From NCBI RefSeq assembly GCF_000783395.1, contig NZ_JSFK01000027.1:16883-80882 (forward strand): a stretch of DNA of 64,000 bases, read 5' to 3'. The stretch comes from Pseudomonas chlororaphis. Its GTDB lineage: Bacteria; Pseudomonadota; Gammaproteobacteria; Pseudomonadales; Pseudomonadaceae. A model generated the notes under the pieces. The model was not told the origin of the DNA, searched no databases, and worked only from the letters and a program-made list of their open reading frames with translations. The position numbers were made by a program, and so were the translations under genes. Positions 34,012 through 43,392 of the stretch are shown in pieces (position 1 is the first letter of the stretch; the number at the start of each line of letters is the position of its first letter).

Positions 34012-35322
34012 GTGGAAGCACATCTGTTGGAATGGCTGAACCTGAGCGTGCGCTGGGTTCACATGATTACTGGCGTGGCCTGGATCGGCGCGTCGTTCTA
34101 CTTCGTCTGGCTGGAGAACAACCTCAACCGCGTCAACCCGAAAACCGGTCTGGCCGGTGACCTGTGGGCGATCCACGGTGGCGGCATCTATCACCTCGAA
34201 AAATACAAACTGGCCCCACCGGCGATGCCGGAGAACCTGCACTGGTTCAAGTGGGAAGCCTACTTCACCTGGATGTCGGGTATCGCGCTGCTGTGCGTGG
34301 TGTTCTACTCCAATCCAACGCTCTACCTGCTGGCTCCGGGCAGCACCCTGAGCGGCCCTGAAGGCGTGGCCATCGGTATCGGCTCGCTGTTTATCGGCTG
34401 GTTCATCTACTCCTTCCTGTGCGACTCGGCCCTGGGCAAACGCCCTGCTCTGCTCGGCTTCATTCTGTTCGTGCTGATCATCGGCGCGGCGTACGGCTTC
34501 AGCAAAGTGTTCAGCGGTCGTGGTGCGTACCTGCACGTCGGCGCGATCATCGGCACCATCATGGTCGGCAACGTGTTCCGCATCATCATGCCGGCGCAGC
34601 GCGCACTGGTCGCCGCGATTGCCGAAAACCGCACGCCGGATCCGGCGCTGCCAGCCAAAGGCCTGCTGCGATCGCGTCACAACAACTACTTCACCCTGCC
34701 GGTGCTGTTCATCATGATCAGCAACCACTTCCCGAGCACTTACGGCAGCCAGTACAACTGGTTGATCCTGGCCGGGATCGCAGTGTTTGCAGTGTTGGTA
34801 CGTCACTACTTCAATACCCGTCATGACAGCCACAAGTTTGCCTGGACTCTGCCAGTGGCAGCGGTGGGCATGATCAGTCTGGCGTACGTCACCGGCCCGA
34901 TGCCGATGTCGACCGCGCCGGAAGTGGCCAAGGCGCCAGCGAAAATCGAGTACCAACCGTTGCCGGAAACGGCACTGGGCGGTGGTTTGAAACCGGCTGA
35001 AGCGGCACCGGCAGCCCCTGCCGAACCTGCAGCAGCACCGGCGCAAGCCTCCAACGCAGGGCCTGGCTTCGACAAAGTGCACAACGTGATTCAAGAGCGT
35101 TGCACGGTTTGCCATTCGGCCAAACCAACCAGCCCGTTGTTCAGCGCAGCTCCGGCGGGTGTGATGCTCGACACCCCTGAGCAGATCCGCCAGAACGCGG
35201 CACGCATCCAGGCGCAAGCCATCACCACGCAGATCATGCCACTGGGCAACATCACTCAGATGACCCAGCAAGAACGTGACCTGATCGGTGCATGGATCGC
35301 CCAGGGAGCACAGACCAACTAA
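34012..35322 (+). CDS. puuD: Membrane urate oxidase PuuD with C-terminal cytochrome c
   Basis: 436 residues. Converts urate to 5-hydroxyisourate and passes electrons to the respiratory chain instead of making peroxide. About eight or nine membrane helices occupy residues 1-300, starting WVHMITGVAWIGASFYFVWLE. An Ala/Pro-rich linker (about 310-350) precedes a cytochrome c domain with the haem motif CTVCH near residue 364 and a likely axial Met in IMPLGNITQMT. Start codon GTG at 34012. It replaces a soluble uricase, none of which is seen. Confidence 0.93.
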   Translation: MEAHLLEWLNLSVRWVHMITGVAWIGASFYFVWLENNLNRVNPKTGLAGDLWAIHGGGIYHLEKYKLAPPAMPENLHWFKWEAYFTWMSGIALLCVVFYSNPTLYLLAPGSTLSGPEGVAIGIGSLFIGWFIYSFLCDSALGKRPALLGFILFVLIIGAAYGFSKVFSGRGAYLHVGAIIGTIMVGNVFRIIMPAQRALVAAIAENRTPDPALPAKGLLRSRHNNYFTLPVLFIMISNHFPSTYGSQYNWLILAGIAVFAVLVRHYFNTRHDSHKFAWTLPVAAVGMISLAYVTGPMPMSTAPEVAKAPAKIEYQPLPETALGGGLKPAEAAPAAPAEPAAAPAQASNAGPGFDKVHNVIQERCTVCHSAKPTSPLFSAAPAGVMLDTPEQIRQNAARIQAQAITTQIMPLGNITQMTQQERDLIGAWIAQGAQTN

Positions 35323-35333
35323 GCAGTAAAAGC

Positions 35334-35399
35334 ATCGCTGGCAAGCCAGCTCCCACAGGGTTTTGCACTGCCTGTGTGGGAGCTGGCTTGCCAGCGATT
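35334..35399. repeat. REP pair (GGGAGCTGGCTTGCCAGCG type)
   Basis: Inverted arms ATCGCTGGCAAGCCAGCTCC and GGAGCTGGCTTGCCAGCGAT between puuD and the permease gene. Confidence 0.87.
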
Positions 35400-35491
35400 G
35401 GCCGCAACGCGGTTTTTACCTGATCCAAATAAACAGCTGTGAGCAACCCGGCAGCTGTTAATCACAAGAATAAAAAGATCCGAGGTGTTGC

Positions 35492-36850
35492 ATGTCCGAG
35501 CTGTCCAAAGCGCGCATCCCCGACGCACCCGCCATTCAGCGATTGCCCCTTTTGCAACTGATCCTGGTCGGTTTGCAACATGTTCTGCTGATGTACGGTG
35601 GTGCCATCGCGGTGCCGCTGATCATTGGACAGGCCGCTGGCCTGAGTCGTGAAGAAATTGCCTTCCTGATCAACGCGGACCTGCTGGTCGCCGGCATCGC
35701 CACCATCGTGCAGTCCTTGGGCATCGGCCCGATGGGCATCCGCATGCCGGTGATGATGGGCGCCAGTTTCGCTGCGGTCGGCAGCATGGTCGCCATGGCC
35801 GGCATGCCCGGTATCGGCCTGCAAGGCATCTTCGGTGCAACGATCGCCGCCGGTTTCTTCGGCATGATCATCGCGCCGTTCATGTCCAAGGTCGTGCGCT
35901 TTTTCCCGCCGCTGGTGACCGGCACGGTCATCACCTCGATCGGTTTGTCGCTGTTCCCCGTGGCCGTGAATTGGGCTGGTGGCGGCGCTGCCGCTGCGCA
36001 ATTCGGCTCACCGATTTATCTGGCCATCGCCGCTCTGGTGTTGGGCACTATTCTGCTGGTCCACCGCTTTATGCGCGGTTTCTGGGTCAACATTTCCGTA
36101 CTGATCGGCATGTGCTTCGGCTACATCCTGTGCGGCGCGATCGGCATGGTCGATCTGAGCGGCATGGCCAACGCGCCATGGGTTCAGTTCGTCACTCCGC
36201 TGCATTTCGGCATGCCGAAATTCGAACTCGCACCGATCCTGTCGATGTGTCTGGTAGTCGTGATCATCTTCGTCGAATCCACCGGGATGTTCCTCGCCCT
36301 GGGCAAGATCACCGGCCAGGAAGTCTGCCCACGCATGCTGCGTCGCGGCTTGCTGTGTGATGCCGGCGCCTCGTTTGTCGCTGGTTTCTTCAACACGTTT
36401 ACCCACTCCTCGTTCGCGCAGAACATCGGTCTGGTGCAGATGACCGGAGTACGTTGCCGCTCGGTGACCATCGTTGCCGGTGGCTTGCTAATCGTCCTGA
36501 GCCTGCTGCCGAAAGCGGCGTTTCTGGTGGCGTCGATTCCGCCAGCGGTACTCGGTGGCGCGGCGATTGCGATGTTCGGCATGGTTGCCGCGACCGGCAT
36601 CAAGATTCTCCAGGAAGCCGACATCGGCGACCGTCGCAACCAGTTGCTGGTGGCGGTGAGCATCGGCATGGGCCTGATCCCGGTGGTGCGTCCGGAGTTC
36701 TTCGCGCATCTGCCGATGTGGATGAGCCCGATTACCCACAGCGGTATCGCCATGGCCACGCTCAGCGCGCTGACGCTGAACCTGCTGTTCAACATTCTCG
36801 GCGGCAAAGAGCGCGCAGCGATCAACGACTGCCACGCGCACCAGCACTAA
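35492..36850 (+). CDS. NCS2 urate/xanthine permease
   Basis: 452 residues with about 14 hydrophobic helices, nucleobase-cation-symporter-2 family. Segments: GLQHVLLMYGGAIAVPLIIG at the N-terminus, VMMGASFAAVGSM, and the signature VFVESTGMFLALGKITGQE with NTFTHSSFAQNIGLVQMTGV. Close in type to the urate permeases UacT/PucJK, which fits its place behind puuD. RBS CCGAGG. Uptake of xanthine is also possible. Confidence 0.9.
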   Translation: MSELSKARIPDAPAIQRLPLLQLILVGLQHVLLMYGGAIAVPLIIGQAAGLSREEIAFLINADLLVAGIATIVQSLGIGPMGIRMPVMMGASFAAVGSMVAMAGMPGIGLQGIFGATIAAGFFGMIIAPFMSKVVRFFPPLVTGTVITSIGLSLFPVAVNWAGGGAAAAQFGSPIYLAIAALVLGTILLVHRFMRGFWVNISVLIGMCFGYILCGAIGMVDLSGMANAPWVQFVTPLHFGMPKFELAPILSMCLVVVIIFVESTGMFLALGKITGQEVCPRMLRRGLLCDAGASFVAGFFNTFTHSSFAQNIGLVQMTGVRCRSVTIVAGGLLIVLSLLPKAAFLVASIPPAVLGGAAIAMFGMVAATGIKILQEADIGDRRNQLLVAVSIGMGLIPVVRPEFFAHLPMWMSPITHSGIAMATLSALTLNLLFNILGGKERAAINDCHAHQH

Positions 36851-36866
36851 CAGCAACACAAACAAC

Positions 36867-36964
36867 CCCTTGTGGGAGCGAGCCTGCTCGCGAAAGCGGT
36901 ATGACATTCAACCCATCAGTTGACTGAAAGAACGCTTTCGCGAGCAGGCTCGCTCCCACAAGGG
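36867..36964. repeat. REP pair (GTGGGAGCGAGCCTGCTCGCG type)
   Basis: CCCTTGTGGGAGCGAGCCTG at the left and CAGGCTCGCTCCCACAAGGG at the right, spacer of about 45 bases, after the permease gene. Confidence 0.88.
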
Positions 36965-37014
36965 CTAAGCAACCGCTCTGCGCCTCAAACAATAAAAACA
37001 AGAGGGAGCAACAG

Positions 37015-37800
37015 ATGATTCGCACGCAAACCAACGTTCTGTTGAGTGGCGGCCTGCTGGCCGCGAGTCAGGCCATGGCCGGCGATTTACTGCTGTGGCA
37101 GACCAACAGCCTCAGCTACCTGTACGGCAAGAACTTTGCGATCAACCCGTCGATCCAGCAGACGCTGACCTTCGAGCACGCCGACAAGTGGAAATACGGC
37201 GACAACTTCCTGTTCGTCGACAAGATCTTCTACAACGGCAAGGAAGACGCGAACAAAGGCCCGCACGCCTTCTACGGTGAATTCACCCCGCGCTTCTCGT
37301 TCGGCAAGATCTTCGACCAGAAGCTCGAGTTTGGCCCGATCAAGGACGTCTTGCTGGCGATGACCTACGAATACGGCGAAGGTGACAGCGAGGCCTATCT
37401 GATCGGCCCCGGCTTCGACCTCAAGGTGCCCGGCTTCAACTACGTCACCCTGAACATCTTCCGCCGCCAGACCGAAGGCCCGCGCCCCGGCGACGGCGTC
37501 TGGCAGATCACTCCCGGCTGGTCGTACAGCTTTCCTCTGGGCAATTCCGATGTGCTGATCGACGGCTACCTCGATTGGGTGGTCGACAACGATGAGAACT
37601 CGCGCGGCACCTACCACGCCAACTTGCACATCAACCCGCAGATCAAATATGACTTGGGCAAAGCCCTGGGCTGGAGCCACAAGCAACTGTATGTCGGCAC
37701 CGAATACAGTTATTGGAAAAATAAATACGGCGTCGAAAACACCCACAACTTCGACACCAACCAGAACACCGCCAGCCTGCTGGTCAAGGTGCACTTTTAA
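37015..37800 (+). CDS. Tsx-like outer-membrane channel 1
   Basis: 261 residues with a signal peptide cut after ASQAMA (residue 22). Beta-barrel protein of the Channel_Tsx family, ending in the outer-membrane signature with C-terminal Phe (LLVKVHF). Alternating aromatic strands such as WKYGDNFLFVDKIFYNGK are typical. Tsx channels pass nucleosides; the position behind the urate permease suggests purines or ureides as cargo. About two thirds identical by eye with the next gene. Confidence 0.88.
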   Translation: MIRTQTNVLLSGGLLAASQAMAGDLLLWQTNSLSYLYGKNFAINPSIQQTLTFEHADKWKYGDNFLFVDKIFYNGKEDANKGPHAFYGEFTPRFSFGKIFDQKLEFGPIKDVLLAMTYEYGEGDSEAYLIGPGFDLKVPGFNYVTLNIFRRQTEGPRPGDGVWQITPGWSYSFPLGNSDVLIDGYLDWVVDNDENSRGTYHANLHINPQIKYDLGKALGWSHKQLYVGTEYSYWKNKYGVENTHNFDTNQNTASLLVKVHF

Positions 37801-38173
37801 GATGGCCCGCAACCGTGCCCCATACCTGTCGTCGGTGCTCTGTTGCGGGGCACTTGAGACCTGGCCGTTGAGTCAGTATTCTCCGCGGCCTCTTGAATTC
37901 GGTCTAAAAAAAAGCCCGGATTTAATTCCTGACCGAAAAGCCAACTTATCCCGGCCCCGGTCAGTACCGAGGCATCCCGAAAACACACTCAATCGACTGT
38001 TTTTCAGCAGCCGAGCGGGTGTTTTTTTGCTTTTCGAAAGCCTTGGCTCGGCTCTTGCTAACAGCAACGAAGCTGACCGATCGGATGACTTTTGCAGCAA
38101 CGAAAAAAGGCGCCACACCAGAGCGCCGATCTTAAAAAAATAAACGTGGAACACCTACTTTGGGAGCAACCGA
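37801..38173. other. Intergenic region between the two Tsx-like genes
   Basis: 373 bases, no gene seen. It holds a loose hairpin GTGCCCC..GGGGCAC (37815-37852), CTGACCG..CGGTCAG (37929-37964) and GGCGC-cacaccaga-GCGCC (about 38107-38126). The A-rich 3' part before the second gene suggests a separate promoter. Confidence 0.5.
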
Positions 38174-38959
38174 ATGAAACGTATGTGCACCAGCCTGATG
38201 CTCGCGGGATCGATGTTGGCCGGCGGCCAGGCCATGGCCGAAGGCCTGCTGCAGTGGCAGAACAACAGCCTGACCTACCTGTATGGCAAGGACTTCCAGG
38301 TCAACCCGCGCATCCAGCAGACCGTCACCTTCGAGCACGCCGATGCGTGGAAGTACGGGGATAACTTCTTCTTCCTCGACAAGATCTTCTACAACGGTGG
38401 CAAGGACTTCAGCAACGGTCCGAACACCTACTACGGTGAGTTCAGCCCGCGCATCTCGCTGGGCAAAGTGCTCGACCAGAAGATCGAGTTCGGCCCGATC
38501 AAAGACGTCCTGGTGGCGATGACTTACGAGTTCGGCGAAGGCGATACCGAGTCGTACCTGATCGGTCCAGGCTTCGACCTGGCAATCCCGGGCTTCGACT
38601 ACTTCCAGTTGAACTTCTACCAGCGTCACACCCAAGGTGCTCGCGCCGGTGACAACGTCTGGCAGATCACACCGGTCTGGTCCTACACCATCCCGGTCGG
38701 CAAGTCGGACATCCTGATCGACGGCTTCATGGACTGGGTCACCGACAACGACTCCAACTCCAAAGGCGATTACCACGCCAACCTGCACTTCAACCCACAG
38801 GTCAAATACGACCTGGGCAAGGCGTTGAGTTTTGGCGAGAAGCAGTTGTATGTCGGTGTGGAATACGACTACTGGAAAGACAAGTACGGCATCGACGACA
38901 CCGGTGCGTTCAAGACCAATCAGAGCACCACGAGCTTCCTGGTGAAGTTCCACTTCTGA
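38174..38959 (+). CDS. Tsx-like outer-membrane channel 2
   Basis: 261 residues, same length as channel 1 and clearly a tandem duplicate. Signal peptide ends at GGQAMA; the mature protein starts EGLLQWQNNSLTYLYGKDFQ and ends FLVKFHF with the terminal Phe of outer-membrane barrels. The sequence between the two genes is not conserved, so they may be controlled separately. The cargo is probably nucleosides or purine breakdown products. Confidence 0.88.
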   Translation: MKRMCTSLMLAGSMLAGGQAMAEGLLQWQNNSLTYLYGKDFQVNPRIQQTVTFEHADAWKYGDNFFFLDKIFYNGGKDFSNGPNTYYGEFSPRISLGKVLDQKIEFGPIKDVLVAMTYEFGEGDTESYLIGPGFDLAIPGFDYFQLNFYQRHTQGARAGDNVWQITPVWSYTIPVGKSDILIDGFMDWVTDNDSNSKGDYHANLHFNPQVKYDLGKALSFGEKQLYVGVEYDYWKDKYGIDDTGAFKTNQSTTSFLVKFHF

Positions 38960-38990
38960 TGCGGGTGTAAGTGGCGTCTGCGAGGACGCC

Positions 38991-39080
38991 ATCGCTGGCA
39001 AGCCAGCTCCCACAAGTTCTTTGGTGTAGACAAAATCTGTTTACGACGCAAAGCCCTGTGGGAGCTGGCTTGCCAGCGAT
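38991..39080. repeat. REP pair (GGGAGCTGGCTTGCCAGCG type)
   Basis: Inverted arms ATCGCTGGCAAGCCAGCTCC and GGAGCTGGCTTGCCAGCGAT around about 48 bases, between convergent genes. Confidence 0.87.
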
Positions 39081-39096
39081 TGCCGCACCACCGATC

Positions 39097-40269
39097 TCAA
39101 GCGGGAACCACCGCTTCGGATAGTCCGAGAAACCGGCACAGCTCCTCGCGCTTGGCCAACGCATCGCGCCGCCCCAGATCAATCAACTCGCTGCAATACC
39201 CCGCCTCGAACAGCAGATAACTCAACACCCCTGCCCCACTCGTCTTGGTCGCTCCCGGCCCACGCAGAAACAAACGCAACGCCGCCGGCAACTCCTGGCG
39301 ATGCCGCGCCGCGATCTCATCGATCGGCTGACTCGGCGAAATCACCAACACCTCCACCGGTGCCACACCCAACTCGCGCGTCGGCGTGCCGGCGGGCATC
39401 AAGTGGCTGAACTGGTTGAGACGCTGCAGCAACTCGATGTCGCTCTCGAGGCTGTCAATGAACGTGCTGTTGAGCATGTGCCCGCCAATCTGCGCCAGCG
39501 TCGGCTGTTGCCCCGTGTAGGCGCGCTCCAGCGGCTGCTGCGGATCAAACCCGCGCGGATTGCCGCTGACACCGACCACGAGCACCCGGCTCGCGCCCAA
39601 ATGCAATGCCGGGCTGATCGGTGCCGATTGCCGCACGGCGCCATCACCGAAATATTCATCACCGATTTTCACCGGCGCGAACAACAACGGAATCGCCGAA
39701 CTGGCCAGCAGGTGATCCACCGACAGTTGCGTCGGCACGCCAATGCGCCGATGGCGCAGCCATGAATCGATCTTGCCGCCGCCCTGATAGAACGTCACCG
39801 CTTGCCCCGACTCATAGCCGAACGCAGTCACCGCCACGGCATGCAATTGCTTGCGCGCGATCGATTCGGCGATGCCGGGCATGTGCAGTTTTTCATTGAG
39901 CAGTTCGCGCAGCGGCGAACTGTTGAGCAGTGCCACCGGCAGTTGTCGACCGAGGCCGAGCAGGCTGTGGCTGACAAAGCGGCTGGCCTGACGGATAACC
40001 CCGGGCCAGTCACTGCGCAGCACGCGATGGCTGCGAAAGCCCTGCCAGAACAAAGTGAGACGCTCGATGGCAGCGCGGAAATCGGTAGCGCCGCTGGCCA
40101 GACTGACCGCATTGATCGCCCCAGCCGAGGTGCCGACGATCACCGGAAACGGATTGTCCGCGCCCAACGGCAACAATTCGGCAATCGCCGCCAGCACCCC
40201 CACCTGATAAGCCGCCCGAGCCCCGCCGCCGGAAAGAATCAAACCTGTAACCGGTTCAGCTGGGCTCAT
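39097..40269 (-). CDS. Patatin-like phospholipase
   Basis: 390 residues. Ser-Asp dyad lipid acyl hydrolase: oxyanion loop SGGGARAAYQVG (residues 13-24), nucleophile elbow GTSAG (about 46-50) and the catalytic Asp in FGDGAVRQ. No signal peptide, so it acts in the cytoplasm or at the inner membrane. The C-terminal extension past residue 270 is as in other proteobacterial members. It lies 33 bases downstream of the lipid A acyltransferase gene on the same strand, so the two may be co-transcribed. Confidence 0.9.
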   Translation of the reverse strand: MSPAEPVTGLILSGGGARAAYQVGVLAAIAELLPLGADNPFPVIVGTSAGAINAVSLASGATDFRAAIERLTLFWQGFRSHRVLRSDWPGVIRQASRFVSHSLLGLGRQLPVALLNSSPLRELLNEKLHMPGIAESIARKQLHAVAVTAFGYESGQAVTFYQGGGKIDSWLRHRRIGVPTQLSVDHLLASSAIPLLFAPVKIGDEYFGDGAVRQSAPISPALHLGASRVLVVGVSGNPRGFDPQQPLERAYTGQQPTLAQIGGHMLNSTFIDSLESDIELLQRLNQFSHLMPAGTPTRELGVAPVEVLVISPSQPIDEIAARHRQELPAALRLFLRGPGATKTSGAGVLSYLLFEAGYCSELIDLGRRDALAKREELCRFLGLSEAVVPA

Positions 40270-40302
40270 CGCAACACTCCATGGTGCTTGTCAGTGATTG
40301 GT

Positions 40303-41235
40303 TCAGCGGCGTTTGGCGTACAGCTTCGGCTCGCCCGGTGGGCGGCTCTTGAAGCGACGATGCGCCCACAGGTATTGCTCGGGGCAGGCGCGCAAGGCGC
40401 TCTCGACCCACTGATTGATGCGGATGCAGTCGGCCTCTTCGGTTTCGCCGGGGAAATCTTCCAGCGGTGGGTGAATCACCAAGCGATAACCGCTGCCATC
40501 GGCCAGACGTTCCTGAGTGAATGGCACGACCAGCGCCTTGCCGAGACGGGCGAATTTCGTCGTCGCCGTCACGGTCGCTGCCTGAATGCCGAACAGCGGC
40601 ACGAAGATGCTCTGCTTGGCGCCGTAGTCCTGATCCGGTGCGTACCAGATCGCGCGACCGGAACGCAGTAGCTTGAGCATGCCACGCACGTCGTCACGCT
40701 CCACCGCCAGCGAGTCGAGGTTGTGCCGCTCGCGACCCTGACGCTGAACATAGTCAAACAACGGATTCTTGTGCTCGCGGTACATGCCATCGATGGTGTG
40801 CTGCTGACCGAGCAGCGCTGCGCCGATTTCCAGCGTGGTGAAATGCGCCGCCATCAGGATCACGCCTTTGCCTTCGCGCTGGGCCTTTTGCAAATGCTCC
40901 AGGCCTTCAACGTGGGCCAGCCTGGCCAGACGTTCACGCGACCACCACCAGCTCATGGCCATTTCAAAGAAAGCGATGCCGGTGGAGGCGAAGTTCTCCT
41001 TGAGCAGACGTTTGCGCTCGGCGGCGGATTTTTCCGGGAAGCACAGCTCAAGATTGCGCTTGGCAATGCGCCGCCGGTCGCCGGCCACGCGATACATCAA
41101 GGCGCCCAAAACTCGACCGATGGTCAGCAAGGCCGGATACGGCAACTGCACGATCAGCCATAAAAGCCCCAGACCGCACCAGAGCGGCCAGAAGCGTGGC
41201 GATAAAAATGCTTTTCGAAAACGCGGGCGATCCAT
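40303..41235 (-). CDS. lpxL: Lipid A late acyltransferase (HtrB/LpxL type)
   Basis: 310 residues. Adds a secondary lauroyl-type chain to lipid A precursor from acyl-ACP at the inner membrane. An N-terminal membrane helix (FWPLWCGLGLLWLIVQLP) is followed by the catalytic H-x4-E motif in HFTTLEIGA and by QDYGAKQSIFVPLFG. The ATG at 41235 is chosen because the 42 upstream codons are unlike the family. It is divergent from minC with 117 bases between. Confidence 0.9.
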   Translation of the reverse strand: MDRPRFRKAFLSPRFWPLWCGLGLLWLIVQLPYPALLTIGRVLGALMYRVAGDRRRIAKRNLELCFPEKSAAERKRLLKENFASTGIAFFEMAMSWWWSRERLARLAHVEGLEHLQKAQREGKGVILMAAHFTTLEIGAALLGQQHTIDGMYREHKNPLFDYVQRQGRERHNLDSLAVERDDVRGMLKLLRSGRAIWYAPDQDYGAKQSIFVPLFGIQAATVTATTKFARLGKALVVPFTQERLADGSGYRLVIHPPLEDFPGETEEADCIRINQWVESALRACPEQYLWAHRRFKSRPPGEPKLYAKRR

Positions 41236-41352
41236 TAAAGCTTCCGTAAATACAGTGGCCGCGCATTCTACATCGTTCGACCCGGCTTGCGGCTCGCGGG
41301 CGTTCTCGTTATAAGTCTCGGCACTTTTAGTGACAAGCCGTTGTATGCCGAC

Positions 41353-42090
41353 ATGAGCCAAACCGAACCGTTAGACCAAGATCCCGTATTCCAGCTCAAG
41401 GGCAGCATGCTGGCCATTACTGTGCTGGAACTGGCCCGTAACGACCTCGAAAGCCTCGATCGGCAATTGGCCGCCAAAGTCGCCCAGGCGCCGAACTTCT
41501 TCAGCAACGCGCCGCTGGTTCTGGCGCTGGACAAACTGCCGCCGAGCGAAGGCGCCGTCGATCTGCCTGGGCTGATGCGCGTCTGCCGCCAACATGGCCT
41601 GCGCACCCTGGCCATTCGCGCCAGCCGCATCGAAGACATCGCCGCCGCCATCGCCATCGACATTCCGGTGCTGCCGCCGTCGGGCGCGCGTGAACGACCG
41701 CTGGAAACACCCGAAGCCGAAGTCAAAAAGAAGCCGGAAAAACCGCCGGAACCGACCATCAAACCGACCCGTGTCATCACTACGCCAGTGCGTGGTGGCC
41801 AACAAATATATGCCCAGGGTGGCGATCTGGTCGTGGTGTCTTCGGTCAGTCCGGGGGCGGAACTTCTCGCCGATGGCAACATCCATGTATACGGCCCGAT
41901 GCGCGGTCGGGCACTGGCCGGCGTGAAGGGTGATACCAAGGCACGGATTTTCTGTCAGCAATTGAGCGCTGAACTGATCTCCATCGCCGGTCATTACAAG
42001 GTTTCCGAAGATTTGCGTCGCGACCCTATGTGGGGCTCGGGCGTACAGGTCAGCCTGTCGGGCGACGTGTTGAACATCATTCGGCTTTAA
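41353..42090 (+). CDS. minC: Septum-site inhibitor MinC
   Basis: 245 residues. N-terminal FtsZ-inhibiting domain (about 1-105, FQLKGSMLAITVLEL..), a Pro/Lys-rich linker (about 120-145), and the C-terminal beta-helix that binds MinD (RGGQQIYAQGGDLVVVSSV and ELLADGNIHVYGPMRGRA). Start ATG at 41353. First gene of minCDE, with 169 bases before minD. Confidence 0.97.
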   Translation: MSQTEPLDQDPVFQLKGSMLAITVLELARNDLESLDRQLAAKVAQAPNFFSNAPLVLALDKLPPSEGAVDLPGLMRVCRQHGLRTLAIRASRIEDIAAAIAIDIPVLPPSGARERPLETPEAEVKKKPEKPPEPTIKPTRVITTPVRGGQQIYAQGGDLVVVSSVSPGAELLADGNIHVYGPMRGRALAGVKGDTKARIFCQQLSAELISIAGHYKVSEDLRRDPMWGSGVQVSLSGDVLNIIRL

Positions 42091-42259
42091 CGGATACTGC
42101 CGCATTTTCCAAGCATCTCTAAAACGTAGCGAAAACGGCTCAAACGAAGTAGGAAAAAGGCTCAACGCCGAATTCCAGCCAAGGCTGTCCGACTGCAGTA
42201 GTTTTCAAGAGATGTTTTTCAGGGGCTAAAAAGTCCTTCTTCCTTAGGGGTGAAACACC

Positions 42260-43072
42260 TTGGCCAAGATTCTCGTGGTTACATCCGGCAAGGGTGGTGT
42301 GGGTAAGACCACCACCAGCGCCGCTATCGGTACCGGCCTCGCTCTGCGCGGCCACAAAACAGTGATCGTCGACTTCGACGTGGGCTTGCGTAACCTTGAC
42401 CTGATCATGGGTTGCGAGCGCCGCGTGGTGTATGACTTCGTCAACGTGGTCAACGGCGAAGCCAACCTGCAACAGGCTCTGATCAAAGACAAGCGCCTGG
42501 AAAACCTCTACGTATTGGCCGCCAGTCAGACCCGCGACAAAGACGCGCTGACTGTCGAAGGCGTGGAAAAGGTTCTGATGCAGTTGAAGGAAGACTTCGA
42601 TTTCGTCGTCTGCGACTCCCCGGCCGGCATCGAGAAAGGTGCGCACCTGGCCATGTACTTCGCCGACGAAGCGATCATCGTGACCAACCCGGAAGTGTCC
42701 TCGGTACGTGACTCTGACCGCATGCTGGGCCTGCTGGCCAGCAAATCGCGTCGCGCCGAAAAAGGCGAAGAGCCGATCAAGGAACACCTGCTGCTGACCC
42801 GTTACAACCCGCAACGCGTTAGCGATGGCGAGATGCTGGGCGTCGAAGACGTGAAGGAAATTCTGGCCGTCACCCTGCTTGGCGTGATTCCGGAATCCCA
42901 AGCCGTCCTCAAGGCTTCCAACTCGGGTGTTCCGGTAATTCTCGACGACCAGAGCGATGCAGGTCAGGCGTACAGCGATGCCGTTGATCGTCTGCTGGGC
43001 AAAGAAAAAGAACATCGTTTCCTCGATGTTACGAAGAAGGGATTCTTCGAGCGCCTGTTTGGAGGTAGGTAA
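42260..43072 (+). CDS. minD: Cell-division ATPase MinD
   Basis: 270 residues, ParA-type ATPase that recruits MinC to the membrane. Deviant Walker A GKGGVGKTTTS at residues 10-20, Walker B-like VVCDSPAGIEKG, and a C-terminal amphipathic helix (KKGFFERLFGGR) for membrane binding. The start codon is TTG at 42260, since the family begins AKILVVTSGKGG and no ATG is close. Its stop codon overlaps the minE start by one base. Confidence 0.97.
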   Translation: MAKILVVTSGKGGVGKTTTSAAIGTGLALRGHKTVIVDFDVGLRNLDLIMGCERRVVYDFVNVVNGEANLQQALIKDKRLENLYVLAASQTRDKDALTVEGVEKVLMQLKEDFDFVVCDSPAGIEKGAHLAMYFADEAIIVTNPEVSSVRDSDRMLGLLASKSRRAEKGEEPIKEHLLLTRYNPQRVSDGEMLGVEDVKEILAVTLLGVIPESQAVLKASNSGVPVILDDQSDAGQAYSDAVDRLLGKEKEHRFLDVTKKGFFERLFGGR

Positions 43073-43326
43073 TGAACCTTTTTGACTTCTTTCGTGCCAA
43101 CAAAAAGCCAAGTACCGCCTCGGTAGCGAAAGAGCGTCTACAGATCATCGTGGCGCATGAGCGCGGCCAGCGCAGCACGCCGGATTACTTGCCAGCCTTG
43201 CAGAAGGAACTGGTCGACGTGATCCGCAAGTACGTCAACATCGGCAACGACGACGTACATGTTGCACTGGAAAGCCAGGGCAGTTGCTCGATTCTGGAAC
43301 TCAACATCACCCTGCCTGATCGCTGA
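43072..43326 (+). CDS. minE: Topological specificity factor MinE
   Basis: 84 residues. N-terminal membrane-targeting segment MNLFDFFRANKKPS, MinD-binding helix AKERLQIIVAHERGQR, and the C-terminal dimerisation domain. Start ATG overlaps the minD stop codon (TAATG), with GGAGGTAGG upstream. Confidence 0.97.
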   Translation: MNLFDFFRANKKPSTASVAKERLQIIVAHERGQRSTPDYLPALQKELVDVIRKYVNIGNDDVHVALESQGSCSILELNITLPDR

Positions 43327-43344
43327 GTCGATCCGACAGGTACA

Positions 43345-43392
43345 GCGGCGGTTCAGGGTCATTCCTTCAGTGGAATGGCCCTGAACCGCCGT
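43345..43392 (+). terminator. Long hairpin after minE
   Basis: CGGCGGTTCAGGGTCATTCC and GGAATGGCCCTGAACCGCCG pair almost perfectly (20-bp stem, TTCAGT loop). No T-run follows, and it ends about 25 bases before the rluA start, so it may be a terminator of unusual type or a barrier/processing element between minE and rluA. Confidence 0.6.

Noticed and set aside
33973..35271. 432-codon minus-strand frame opposite puuD
   Set aside because: Antisense to a gene with a haem motif and membrane helices; the composition is typical of a shadow frame.
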